The position numbers and the translations under genes were made by a program. 64,000 nucleotides of DNA, from assembly GCF_018069895.1 (NCBI RefSeq), contig NZ_JAGQDH010000004.1, forward strand, positions 1-64,000, given 5' to 3'. Of the stretch, positions 40,152-46,853 are shown piece by piece. The DNA comes from Roseovarius autotrophicus (GTDB lineage: Bacteria; Pseudomonadota; Alphaproteobacteria; Rhodobacterales; Rhodobacteraceae). Within the stretch, counting starts at the first letter, position 1. The number at the start of each line of letters is the position of its first letter. Under the pieces are notes generated by a model. That model worked only from the letters and a program-made list of their open reading frames with translations, was not told where the DNA came from and did not search any database.

Positions 40152-41551
40152 AACGCCGAATTCGCGTTGCGACCCGCTGGACCCCGCTGGAAGTGAGCGT
40201 GGTTCCTGTCGCGGCCGACCCTACTGCACACTTTCGACATGGAGAATCGAGCATGGAAACGGAAATGATCGAGACCGCCACCACCACGGCGGAAACCAAC
40301 CGCGCGGAAACCAACCGCGAGATCCGCAGTATTGCGCGCCTGGCCGGGCTTGGCGATGAATGGGCAAACGGCCAGATTGACGCCGACGCCAACGCCGAGG
40401 ATGCCCGCACCGCGGCATTCGCAGAAATGGCCACGCGGCAAGCGCAGACCCGCACCCGCACGGCCCGCGCCGAGATCCTGACGGATCACAATGACCCGGC
40501 GGTTGTGATCGCCCGCGCCGGGGAAGCCATTTTTGCCCGGTCGCATCCCGAACACCAGATTTCCGAACCGGCCCGCGCTTATGCCGGCATGAACTTTGCT
40601 GATCATGCCCGCGAAAGTCTGCGCCGCGCCGGGATTTCCACAACCGGCATGGCAGCGGAAACCATGATCACGCGGGCGCTGCACACCACGTCAGATTTCC
40701 CGCTGATCCTGGGCGATGCCGTCAACCGGGAATTGCGCCGGTCTTATCAAGCGCCCGTGTCTGGCGCGCGCCTGATGGCACGCCAGACCACCAACCGCGA
40801 TTTCCGGACCAAGCGGCGGCCCATTCTGGGCGAGGCCCCGGCCCCGAAACAGGTCATGGAGGGCGGGGAATTCCAGCATGGCACGATCGACGAAGCGGCG
40901 GAAACCTACGCGGTTTCGACCTTCGGGCGGATTATCTCGGTTTCCCGGCAAATCCTGGTCAATGACGACCTGGGGGCCTTCACCCAAGTCCCCGCCGCAA
41001 TGGGCACCGCTACGATGAATTTCGAGGCCGCGCAGCTTGTGGCCAAGATCGAGGGCAACGCGCAAATGTCTGACGGCATCGCGGTCTTTGACGACGCGGG
41101 CCACGGGAACGACCTGACCGGCAACAGCGAAATCACCCCGGCGCTGGCCATCATGCGGACAGCCATGCGGCGCAAGACGGGCCTGTCCGGCGCACCGATC
41201 GACGTGGCCCCGCGCTATGTCCTGGTCCCGCCGGAACTGGAAACCGCGATGCAGAAGGCGCTGGCCGAAATCCAAGCCACTGCAACCGAGGATTTCAATC
41301 CGTTCAGCAACCTGACGCTGGTTGTCGAACCCCGGCTGACCAGCGCGACCAAATTCTACATGGTCGCGGATCCACAGATCGTGGACGGGCTGGAATATGC
41401 CTATCTGGAAGGCGCACCGGGGCCGCAGATCGAAACCCGCGCCGGGTTCGAGGTTGACGGGACGCAAATCAAGGTCCGGCTGGATTACGGTTGCGGATGG
41501 GTGGACTATCGCGGCTGGCACCGCGCCGAACACGATCCTGAGGCCGAATAA
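40148..41551 (+). CDS. Major capsid protein with the protease C-terminal segment at its N-terminus
   Basis: 467 residues from GTG 40148, which has AAGGAG eight bases upstream. The first 35 residues (T-R-W-T-P-L-E-V-S-V-V-P-V) look like the end of a U35 protease. A second start, ATG 40253 with GGAGA seven bases upstream, would give a free capsid of 432 residues. The capsid region has a helical N-terminal delta-domain rich in Arg/Ala/Glu, then an HK97-type fold with I-L-V-N-D-D-L and F-T-Q-V-P-A-A-M. Internal fusion or separate products cannot be settled by reading. Confidence 0.82.
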   Translation: MKRRIRVATRWTPLEVSVVPVAADPTAHFRHGESSMETEMIETATTTAETNRAETNREIRSIARLAGLGDEWANGQIDADANAEDARTAAFAEMATRQAQTRTRTARAEILTDHNDPAVVIARAGEAIFARSHPEHQISEPARAYAGMNFADHARESLRRAGISTTGMAAETMITRALHTTSDFPLILGDAVNRELRRSYQAPVSGARLMARQTTNRDFRTKRRPILGEAPAPKQVMEGGEFQHGTIDEAAETYAVSTFGRIISVSRQILVNDDLGAFTQVPAAMGTATMNFEAAQLVAKIEGNAQMSDGIAVFDDAGHGNDLTGNSEITPALAIMRTAMRRKTGLSGAPIDVAPRYVLVPPELETAMQKALAEIQATATEDFNPFSNLTLVVEPRLTSATKFYMVADPQIVDGLEYAYLEGAPGPQIETRAGFEVDGTQIKVRLDYGCGWVDYRGWHRAEHDPEAE

Positions 41552-41766
41552 TGCCGATCGAGGCTGACGAACTTGTCCAGTTGCGCGATGCCCTTCTGAG
41601 GGCGCGCGCGGCTGGCACGCGGTCGCTGTCCTATGAGGGGAAATCCTACACCTATGCCAGCGACTCGGAAATGGCCGCTGCGCTGGCCGATCTGGAACGG
41701 CGCATTGCACGCGCGACACGCCCCGCGCCTGGCGCGCTTCGCTTCCTGACTTCCAAGGGGTTGTGA
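41551..41766 (+). CDS. gpW-like head-completion/connector protein
   Basis: 71 residues. The pattern L-R-D-A-L-L-R-A-R-A-A-G-T-R-S-L-S-Y-E-G, Y-T-Y-A-S and A-A-L-A-D-L-E-R-R-I matches the gpW family, which closes the filled head and offers the tail-binding surface. In lambda gpW lies between terminase and portal; here it follows the capsid gene. In a tail-less satellite this is where a helper tail would have to attach. It shares one base with the capsid stop. Confidence 0.8.
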   Translation: MPIEADELVQLRDALLRARAAGTRSLSYEGKSYTYASDSEMAAALADLERRIARATRPAPGALRFLTSKGL

Positions 41767-41769
41767 CCC

Positions 41770-41952
41770 ATGCCAAACCGGCCCGCCACGGTAAAACAGG
41801 CTGACGTGACACGCGCCGTCAAGGGCGCTGTCGCGGCTGGTCTGGCCGTGGGCAGGGTCGAGATAGACCAGCGCAACGGAAAGGTCATCATCTGGCCGGC
41901 TGGCGCGTCTGACGGCACGTCCGGGAACGAGTGGGACGAGGTTCTAAAATGA
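41770..41952 (+). CDS. Small integrase-linked protein (possible directionality factor)
   Basis: 60 residues: V-K-Q-A-D-V-T-R-A-V-K-G-A-V-A-A-G-L then V-G-R-V-E-I-D-Q-R-N-G-K-V-I and W-D-E-V-L-K. Proteins of this shape often precede integrases in alphaproteobacterial elements; their role is not established to my knowledge. It overlaps the integrase ATG (ATGA), so the two are co-translated. A role as accessory or excision factor is inference. Confidence 0.6.
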   Translation: MPNRPATVKQADVTRAVKGAVAAGLAVGRVEIDQRNGKVIIWPAGASDGTSGNEWDEVLK

Positions 41953-43067
41953 AGCCGTCCCGGTTCCCCAAGGCCAAGGCATACCGCGACCGGCACGGGC
42001 GCACGCGCTGGCGGTTCCGCCATCGAGGCTTTGCGCGCGAACTGGGAACCGACTTTGGCAGCGACGATTTCAAGCGTCGCTATGCCGAGGCCGAGGCCGA
42101 ACTTATGGGGCCGGGGCGCGCCGGGGCCGGAGCGGATCGCACGATCCCCGGCACCCTGTCCGATCTGGTCATCAGCTATTACAAGTCCCCTGAGTGGCGC
42201 GGCCTGTCGGAAAGCAGCAAGCGCACCTATCGCGGCCCGATCGAGCGCCTGCGCGTCCAGCACGGCGACAAGCGCATTGCCGCGCTTGAGCGCAGGCACG
42301 TCATGGCCATTCTGGCGCAGAAGGTCGATACCCCGGCGGCGGCGAACAACCTGCGCAAGCGGCTGGCGCAGCTTCTGGACCATGCAATTGCGCTGGACTG
42401 GATCAAGGCCAACCCCGCGCGCCTGGTCAAACCCTATCGGATTGAAAGCAGCGGGTTCCACGCCTGGGACGAAGGCGAAATTGCCCGTTTCTTCGAGGTT
42501 CACGAACCCGGCACGCTGGCGCATCGCGCGGTCACGCTGATGCTTTACACGGGCGCGGCCCGTGTCGATGCCGTCAAGCTTGGCCCGTGGAACATCAAGG
42601 GCGGGCGGATCGAATACCGCCGCCAGAAAACCATTCGCAGCAATGGGGTTCTGGTCAGCATTCCCATTCACCCGGATCTTGCCGAAGTGCTGGCCAGCCT
42701 GCCCGATGATCGCCCCTTTCTGGCCACGGCATATGGCAAGCCACGCTCACCCGAGGGCCTTGGCAACGTCATGCGCGAATGGTGCGACAAGGCCGGGCTG
42801 TCCACCTGTTCAGCCCACGGCCTGCGCAAAGCCTGCGCCCGGCGGCTGGCCGAGGCTGGCGCAACTGCGCATGAAATCATGGCCGTGACGGGCCACAAGA
42901 CGTTGGCCGAGGTCCAGCGCTACACCGAATCTGCAATGCGCGAGGGGCTGGCAGATCAAGCCTTCGCCAAGCTGATTTCCCGGCCAAATCGGGAACAAAC
43001 CGTGGTGAACCTACCCCGTAGGTTCGCCAAAAATGACACCCAAGCATCTGAAATGAAAGGAAAATAA
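41949..43067 (+). CDS. Tyrosine-type site-specific integrase
   Basis: 372 residues: an N-terminal arm-binding domain, a SAM-like core-binding domain (about 70-165) and the catalytic domain with Arg205 in T-G-A-A-R, Lys227, H-G-L-R (His290/Arg293), G-H-K-T (His316) and Tyr325 in V-Q-R-Y. The first Arg is one residue later than in the usual T-G-x-R motif. It would integrate the element at the tRNA 3' end. The gene ends two bases before an ATG that begins the 5' part of the replication-like gene in the excised circle. Confidence 0.94.
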   Translation: MKPSRFPKAKAYRDRHGRTRWRFRHRGFARELGTDFGSDDFKRRYAEAEAELMGPGRAGAGADRTIPGTLSDLVISYYKSPEWRGLSESSKRTYRGPIERLRVQHGDKRIAALERRHVMAILAQKVDTPAAANNLRKRLAQLLDHAIALDWIKANPARLVKPYRIESSGFHAWDEGEIARFFEVHEPGTLAHRAVTLMLYTGAARVDAVKLGPWNIKGGRIEYRRQKTIRSNGVLVSIPIHPDLAEVLASLPDDRPFLATAYGKPRSPEGLGNVMREWCDKAGLSTCSAHGLRKACARRLAEAGATAHEIMAVTGHKTLAEVQRYTESAMREGLADQAFAKLISRPNREQTVVNLPRRFAKNDTQASEMKGK

Positions 43068-43076
43068 CATGGGGTT
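43057..43076 (+). promoter_or_regulatory. Orphaned SD and ATG of the replication-like gene, beside attR
   Basis: AAGGA (43057-43061) lies seven bases before ATG 43069, whose codons GGG-TTT-GGT-AGG-CCC-GGA run into the att core. In the chromosome they continue into tRNA sequence and reach a stop after about 20 codons. In the excised circle they join 33367 in frame and become the start of the gene ending at 34426. Confidence 0.8.
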
Positions 43077-43091
43077 TGGTAGGCCCGGAGG
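43077..43091. repeat. attR core within the tRNA 3' end
   Basis: TGGTAGGCCCGGAGG, identical to 33352-33366, is the complement of the tRNA 3' acceptor strand and CCA. The element-borne copy has restored a complete tRNA gene after integration, the usual strategy of tRNA-targeting integrases. Confidence 0.88.
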
Positions 43092-43153
43092 GACTCGAAC
43101 CCCCAACCAAGGCGTTATGAGCGCCCTGCTCTGACCAATTGAGCTACAGGCCC
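43077..43153 (-). tRNA. tRNA with anticodon CAT, probably tRNA-Ile2
   Basis: Minus-strand cloverleaf: acceptor GGGCCTG with CGGGCCT (G-U at pair 1-72 and at 6-67), D-arm GCTC/GAGC, anticodon stem GGGCG/CGCCT with loop CTCATAA, T-stem GGGGG/CCCTC with TTCGAGT. CCA is encoded. The segment CGCCTTGGT after the anticodon resembles tRNA-Ile2 (lysidine-modified) more than elongator tRNA-Met, but amino-acid identity is not certain. Its 3' end is the integration site. Confidence 0.88.
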
Positions 43154-43243
43154 GGCCTGACCACCTGCTACCATGTCGCGGGCGGGCGTCAAGGCTTTCG
43201 TGCGGGCTGGACAGGGCGTGCGGACGGGCCTAGCATCCGGGGC

Positions 43244-43585
43244 ATGACCGATTGGGACGGCAGGCGCTGGCATGACATGGGCGGACAGGACGCAGGGCCT
43301 GTGCCGATGGAGGGACATGATTTCGCGCTGTGGGAAAAGCGCGTGGATGCGCTGATGGTGCTCTGCGGGCAAAAGGGGCTTTTCACCGTCGATGGGTTGC
43401 GCCGCGCGCTTGAGGACATGGGCGAGGAGGCGTTCGAAAAATACAGCTATTACGAACGCTGGATCGCCGCCGTGAACCAGAACCTGATCGAGGCCGGGGT
43501 CTACAGCATCGAGGAACTGGCCGCGCGGATGGATGAGGTGGCCGCGCGCGGCGAGAGCTATGGCGAGGCGCAGTCGAATGGCTGA
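43244..43585 (+). CDS. Nitrile hydratase beta subunit, N-terminal half (separate chain)
   Basis: 113 residues. H-D-M-G-G-Q-D at the start and S-Y-Y-E-R-W-I-A-A-V-N-Q-N-L-I-E-A-G-V-Y match the helical N-terminal half of nitrile hydratase beta subunits. The C-terminal half is encoded by the next gene, overlapping by eight bases. Thiocyanate hydrolase and toyocamycin-type nitrile hydratase have this three-chain form. The chosen ATG gives the conserved start; the longer frame covers the tRNA region. Confidence 0.78.
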   Translation: MTDWDGRRWHDMGGQDAGPVPMEGHDFALWEKRVDALMVLCGQKGLFTVDGLRRALEDMGEEAFEKYSYYERWIAAVNQNLIEAGVYSIEELAARMDEVAARGESYGEAQSNG

Positions 43586-43856
43586 GCGGGTGCGTGTGAA
43601 GGCGCTGACGCCGCCCGGGCATGTGCGCGCGCCCTTCTACCTGCGCGGCAAGGTGGGCGTGATCGAGCGCACGCTCGGCGAGTTCGGCAATCCCGAGCAA
43701 CTGGCCTATGGGCTGCCTGCCGAGCGAAAGCCGCTCTACCGCGTGCGCTTTACCATGGCCGAGATCTGGGGCGCGCGGGCCGAGCGCCCCGGCGACACGC
43801 TCGATGCCGAGATCTATGGCCACTGGATCGAGAGACTTGACGCCGATGCCCCATGA
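43578..43856 (+). CDS. Nitrile hydratase beta subunit, C-terminal SH3-like half (separate chain)
   Basis: 92 residues: P-G-H-V-R-A-P-F-Y-L-R-G-K-V-G-V-I-E-R, then P-L-Y-R-V-R-F and H-W-I-E, the beta-barrel half of nitrile hydratase beta. It overlaps both neighbours (eight bases with the first, eleven with the alpha gene), so stoichiometric translation is likely. Confidence 0.82.
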   Translation: MAERVRVKALTPPGHVRAPFYLRGKVGVIERTLGEFGNPEQLAYGLPAERKPLYRVRFTMAEIWGARAERPGDTLDAEIYGHWIERLDADAP

Positions 43857-44508
43857 CCACCACGACCACGATCACGACCATTTCCACCATGAGGGGATGA
43901 GCCCCTCGGGCCATCCCTATCGTGGCGACAACGATGGTCCGCTCACCTATTGGCAGCGCATGGAGATCGCCGTGCGCGAGCTCATGCTTGAAAAAGGCCA
44001 CCTGACACCCGCCGAAATCGCCGCGCAGATCGAGACGATGGACGCACGCAGCCCCGCCAACGGTGCGGCGGTGGTGGCGCGGGCCTGGATCGACCCCGCG
44101 TTCAAGGCGCGGCTGCTGGCCAATGCGTCGGAGGCGAGCCGTGAGATGGGATTCGATATCGGGCCGCTTCACCTGATCGCGGTCGAGAATACCGCGGACA
44201 CCCATAACCTCATCGTCTGCACGCTGTGTTCATGCTATCCGCGCAATCTGCTGGGCCTGCCGCCCGACTGGTACAAGACCCGCGCCTATCGAAGCCGCGC
44301 CGTGCGCGAGCCACGAACGGTGTTGCAGGAGTTCGGACTGGATTTGCCCGATCATGTCACCGTGCGCGTCCATGACAGCACCGCCGACATGCGCTATATC
44401 GTGCTACCCGCACGCCCCGAGGGGACCGAAGGCATGAACGAAGCGGCGCTGGCCAAGCTGGTGACGCGCGATTCGATGATCGGCACGGGGCTGCCGCGCA
44501 GTGCCTGA
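43846..44508 (+). CDS. Cobalt-type nitrile hydratase alpha / thiocyanate hydrolase gamma-like subunit
   Basis: 220 residues. The metal-binding claw V-C-T-L-C-S-C-Y has Thr at the second position, as in cobalt enzymes and thiocyanate hydrolase; the Cys residues are normally oxidised to sulfinic and sulfenic acids. The first 16 residues are H-D-repeat-rich, a potential metal-loading tail. The enzyme hydrates nitriles to amides or hydrolyses thiocyanate; the substrate cannot be decided here. No activator gene is adjacent. Confidence 0.85.
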   Translation: MPHDHHDHDHDHFHHEGMSPSGHPYRGDNDGPLTYWQRMEIAVRELMLEKGHLTPAEIAAQIETMDARSPANGAAVVARAWIDPAFKARLLANASEASREMGFDIGPLHLIAVENTADTHNLIVCTLCSCYPRNLLGLPPDWYKTRAYRSRAVREPRTVLQEFGLDLPDHVTVRVHDSTADMRYIVLPARPEGTEGMNEAALAKLVTRDSMIGTGLPRSA

Positions 44509-44593
44509 CCGCGGGTGGGCGTTACGACGGTCGTGGTTGGCATTTTATGGTGCAAGATTCTTGAACAGTTTTGCGGGTGTACGGCGTTGAAAA

Positions 44594-44622
44594 AGCGCCC
44601 GCCCGGGGGGCGGTCGGGCGCT
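44594..44622 (+). terminator. Hairpin downstream of the nitrile hydratase genes
   Basis: AGCGCCCG (44594-44601) and CGGGCGCT (44615-44622) form a perfect 8-bp stem preceded by an A-run. It is 86 bases past the stop of the alpha gene. No gene is supported between 44509 and 44721. Confidence 0.5.
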
Positions 44623-44682
44623 GCGCGGCGGCGCGTAGCGCGCCTTGATTCCGCGCATGGTCACCAAGCCCTGTGAGTCAGC

Positions 44683-44706
44683 AAAAGGCCGACAATCGGC
44701 CCTTTT
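44683..44706 (-). terminator. Rho-independent terminator of gcrA
   Basis: On the minus strand GGGCCGA-TTG-TCGGCC is followed by TTTT, 16 bases after the gcrA stop. The stem-loop plus U-run is a standard intrinsic terminator. Confidence 0.75.
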
Positions 44707-44721
44707 CTCAGGCTGCGAACA

Positions 44722-45300
44722 TCAGCGCTTGCGGTCGCGGCGGCTCGACATCGGTTGAAAGGCGACGCCGACATGCGCCTCGCAATAGGGCTTGCCGCTT
44801 TGCACCGGAAGACCGCAGAACCAGAAATCCGGTGTCGCCGGATCGCCCACGGGCCATTTGCAGGTCCGCTCGGTCAGTTCCATCAGCGTGAGCCTTTTCG
44901 CCTTCTTCTCGATCTCGTTGACCTTGGCGAGGGCCTCGGGGTCGATCTCGTTGGCCGAAGGCTGCGGCGGCAAGGGGCGACCCGCCGGGATGATCGCCTT
45001 GGCGCGCGCTTGCGAGACGCTCGTCACCGGCTGCTCCGGCTCGACGCTTTCCACCGGCCTTGGGGCGGGCTTTGGCGCGGGTTTGGACGCGGGCCTCGCA
45101 GCCTCGGGCGCGGGTGTCGCAGGCGCGGGTGCAGCCGCAGGTGCGCCGCCGCCGTTGCGGTTCGACAGGCCCAGCCTGTGCACCTTGCCGATCACCGCGT
45201 TGCGCGTGACCCCACCCAGTTCCTTGGCGATCTGGCTGGCGGATTGCCCCTCGGTCCACAACTTCTTCAACAGATCGACGCGCTCATCGCTCCACGACAT
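44722..45300 (-). CDS. gcrA: Cell-cycle regulator GcrA
   Basis: 192 residues. The N-terminal W-S-D-E-R-V-D-L-L-K-K-L-W-x-E-G-Q-S-A-S-Q-I-A and T-R-N-A-V-I-G-K-V-H-R-L-G-L helix-turn-helix is diagnostic, followed by an Ala/Pro-rich linker and a C-terminal sigma-70-binding region with C-K-W-P-x-G-D-P and F-C-G. GcrA acts with CcrM methylation at GANTC sites in alphaproteobacteria. The longer upstream frame lacks the start signature. Confidence 0.95.
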   Translation of the reverse strand: MSWSDERVDLLKKLWTEGQSASQIAKELGGVTRNAVIGKVHRLGLSNRNGGGAPAAAPAPATPAPEAARPASKPAPKPAPRPVESVEPEQPVTSVSQARAKAIIPAGRPLPPQPSANEIDPEALAKVNEIEKKAKRLTLMELTERTCKWPVGDPATPDFWFCGLPVQSGKPYCEAHVGVAFQPMSSRRDRKR

Positions 45301-45442
45301 TCGGGGCTTCCCTTGATGGTAAAAGGCGCGCTTGGACACAGTAGCGCCCGCCCGCCTTGTCATTCGGATCAGGGTCCTATTCTAATCACTCGCCGGTGAG
45401 TTACAAGGCACCGAATCGCCTGAGACGGAAAAGGAGCGCCCC

Positions 45443-46261
45443 ATGACCCATGCCACCGAGCCGCACCCGCAGCCCATGGGCGCGCGGCGCTTCGGGCGGG
45501 TCAACTGGTTGGGCCTTGTGACGCTGGCCGGGCGCGAGAACCGCCGCTTTCTTGCAGTCTGGACGCAGACGCTGTTGGCGCCGCTGGTGACGGCGGCGCT
45601 GTTCATGGTGATCTTTACCATCGCGATCGGGCCGCACAGGGGCGCGGTAATGGGGGTGGATTTCACCACCTTCATCGCGCCGGGCATCTTGATGATGACG
45701 GTGATCCAGAACGCCTTTGCCAACACCTCTTCCTCGGTGGTGATTTCCAAGGTGCAGGGCAATATCGTCGATACGTTGATGCCGCCGCTTTCGGGGGGAG
45801 AGTTGCTTGTGGGCTATCTGGCGGGGGGTGTGGGGCGCGGGGTGCTGGTGGCTCTGGCCATCGCGTTCGGGCTGTGGCTGGTGCTGGGGATCGTGCCGGC
45901 GCATCCTTTGTGGGTGGCCGCCTTCGTCGTGGTGGGCGCAACACTTCTCAGTGCGCTTGGCCTTGTTGCGGGCATTTATGCCAACAAGTTCGACCAGATG
46001 GCGGCAATCACGAATTTCATCGTGACGCCGCTGGCATTTCTCTCGGGCACCTTCTACTCGGTCGAGGCGCTGCCGCCCGTGCTTTACGCGATCACCCATG
46101 TGAACCCGGTCTTCTACCTCATCGACGGGGTGCGTTACGGTATGATCGGTGTGTCGGACAGTGCACCTCTGGCGGGTCTGGCCATCAGCTTCGCAACGAC
46201 ACTGGCGATCTGTCTTCTCGCCTGGACGATGCTGGCACGGGGCTGGCGACTCAAGGTCTGA
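45443..46261 (+). CDS. ABC-2-type transporter permease
   Basis: 272 residues with six hydrophobic helices and the ABC-2 motif N-F-I-V-T-P-L-A-F-L-S-G-T-F-Y-S-V. It is similar to permeases that export polysaccharides or drugs. No ATP-binding partner lies next to it in this window, so its ATPase must be encoded elsewhere. AAGGAGCG precedes the ATG. Confidence 0.85.
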   Translation: MTHATEPHPQPMGARRFGRVNWLGLVTLAGRENRRFLAVWTQTLLAPLVTAALFMVIFTIAIGPHRGAVMGVDFTTFIAPGILMMTVIQNAFANTSSSVVISKVQGNIVDTLMPPLSGGELLVGYLAGGVGRGVLVALAIAFGLWLVLGIVPAHPLWVAAFVVVGATLLSALGLVAGIYANKFDQMAAITNFIVTPLAFLSGTFYSVEALPPVLYAITHVNPVFYLIDGVRYGMIGVSDSAPLAGLAISFATTLAICLLAWTMLARGWRLKV

Positions 46262-46264
46262 GGG

Positions 46265-46606
46265 CTATCGGCAGACCTGTTCGGCGCGGTCGGCATAGAC
46301 CTTGTAGGCGCTCCAGAATCGCTGATCGGCGGGGCGAGTCGATGTGCGCACCTCCTGCGCCGAATGGGGATCTCGGTAAAAGCCGACGGCGCGGCGCTGT
46401 TCGGCGCTGCTCAGCGTCTGGTTCGCCACCGCCTGGATGCAGCCGCAAAGCGCGGGCGAGCGCGCCCGACGGTCAGAGGACATGCAGGCATCCGAGATCG
46501 GCCCCGATGCCATCGGTCGCCCGCCGCGCCCATCGCCGTCAAAGCGGCTGCCCCCGCCACAGGAGGCCAGCACAAGCACCAGCCCGAAGAATGTCACCTG
46601 TCTCAT
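46265..46606 (-). CDS. Small Cys-containing lipoprotein
   Basis: 113 residues with lipobox L-A-S-C. The mature part has conserved cysteines (A-C-M, L-C-G-C-I, V-C-R) and the helix I-Q-A-V-A-N-Q-T-L-S-S-A-E-Q-R-R-A, a shape common in Rhodobacterales proteins sometimes labelled arginine transporter without proof. The function is unknown. It is convergent with the ABC permease, three bases apart. Confidence 0.65.
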   Translation of the reverse strand: MRQVTFFGLVLVLASCGGGSRFDGDGRGGRPMASGPISDACMSSDRRARSPALCGCIQAVANQTLSSAEQRRAVGFYRDPHSAQEVRTSTRPADQRFWSAYKVYADRAEQVCR

Positions 46607-46733
46607 GTGTTCTGCCTCTGCTGCCCCTGCCCCCGTGCAGCCGAGGGTCTGTTACAGGCGTAGATGGCGCAAACCCGGCTGATTTTCAATTCACAACCGC
46701 ATAAAGGCGCCGCCGCAGGGACGATTCGAAGGA

Positions 46734-46807
46734 TGGAGCGGGCGACGGGAATCGAACCCGTATCATCAGCTTGGAAGGCTGAGGTCTTACCATTACACAA
46801 CGCCCGC
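46734..46807 (-). tRNA. tRNA-Gly (TCC)
   Basis: Minus strand: acceptor GCGGGCG with CGCCCGC, anticodon stem TCAGC/GCTGA around loop CTTCCAA (anticodon TCC), T-loop TTCGATT, encoded CCA. 74 nt. Confidence 0.95.
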
Positions 46808-46853
46808 ATTGCCTTCCAATTAGGACAGCGCGCCGCGCGGGTCAAGCGGTGGC

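Larger units (their letters stand above)
33352..43091. mobile_element. Tail-less capsid-forming phage satellite (cf-PICI-like), integrated at a tRNA
   Basis: The 9.7-kb element between identical 15-bp att repeats encodes, in one direction: a replication-like winged-helix protein, three small proteins, small and large terminase, an unknown protein, portal, prohead protease, capsid, gpW-like connector, a small protein and the integrase beside attR. I see no tail tube, tape measure, baseplate, fibre, holin, endolysin or spanin. Full phages and gene transfer agents need tails; capsid-forming phage-inducible islands package their DNA in their own heads and borrow helper tails. Repressor and AlpA-like regulators are not evident. 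The att core interrupts the replication-like gene. Confidence 0.82.

Noticed and set aside
33352..43091. Gene transfer agent cluster of the Rhodobacter type
   Set aside because: GTAs have tail and baseplate genes and no integrase or att sites; this element has a tRNA-derived direct repeat and integrase.
33352..43091. Ordinary defective prophage that lost its tail genes
   Set aside because: Not excluded, but the head genes and integrase are tightly packed with overlapping starts, no remnants or frameshifted tail fragments are visible, and the two ends together rebuild an intact gene, all of which favour a functional satellite.
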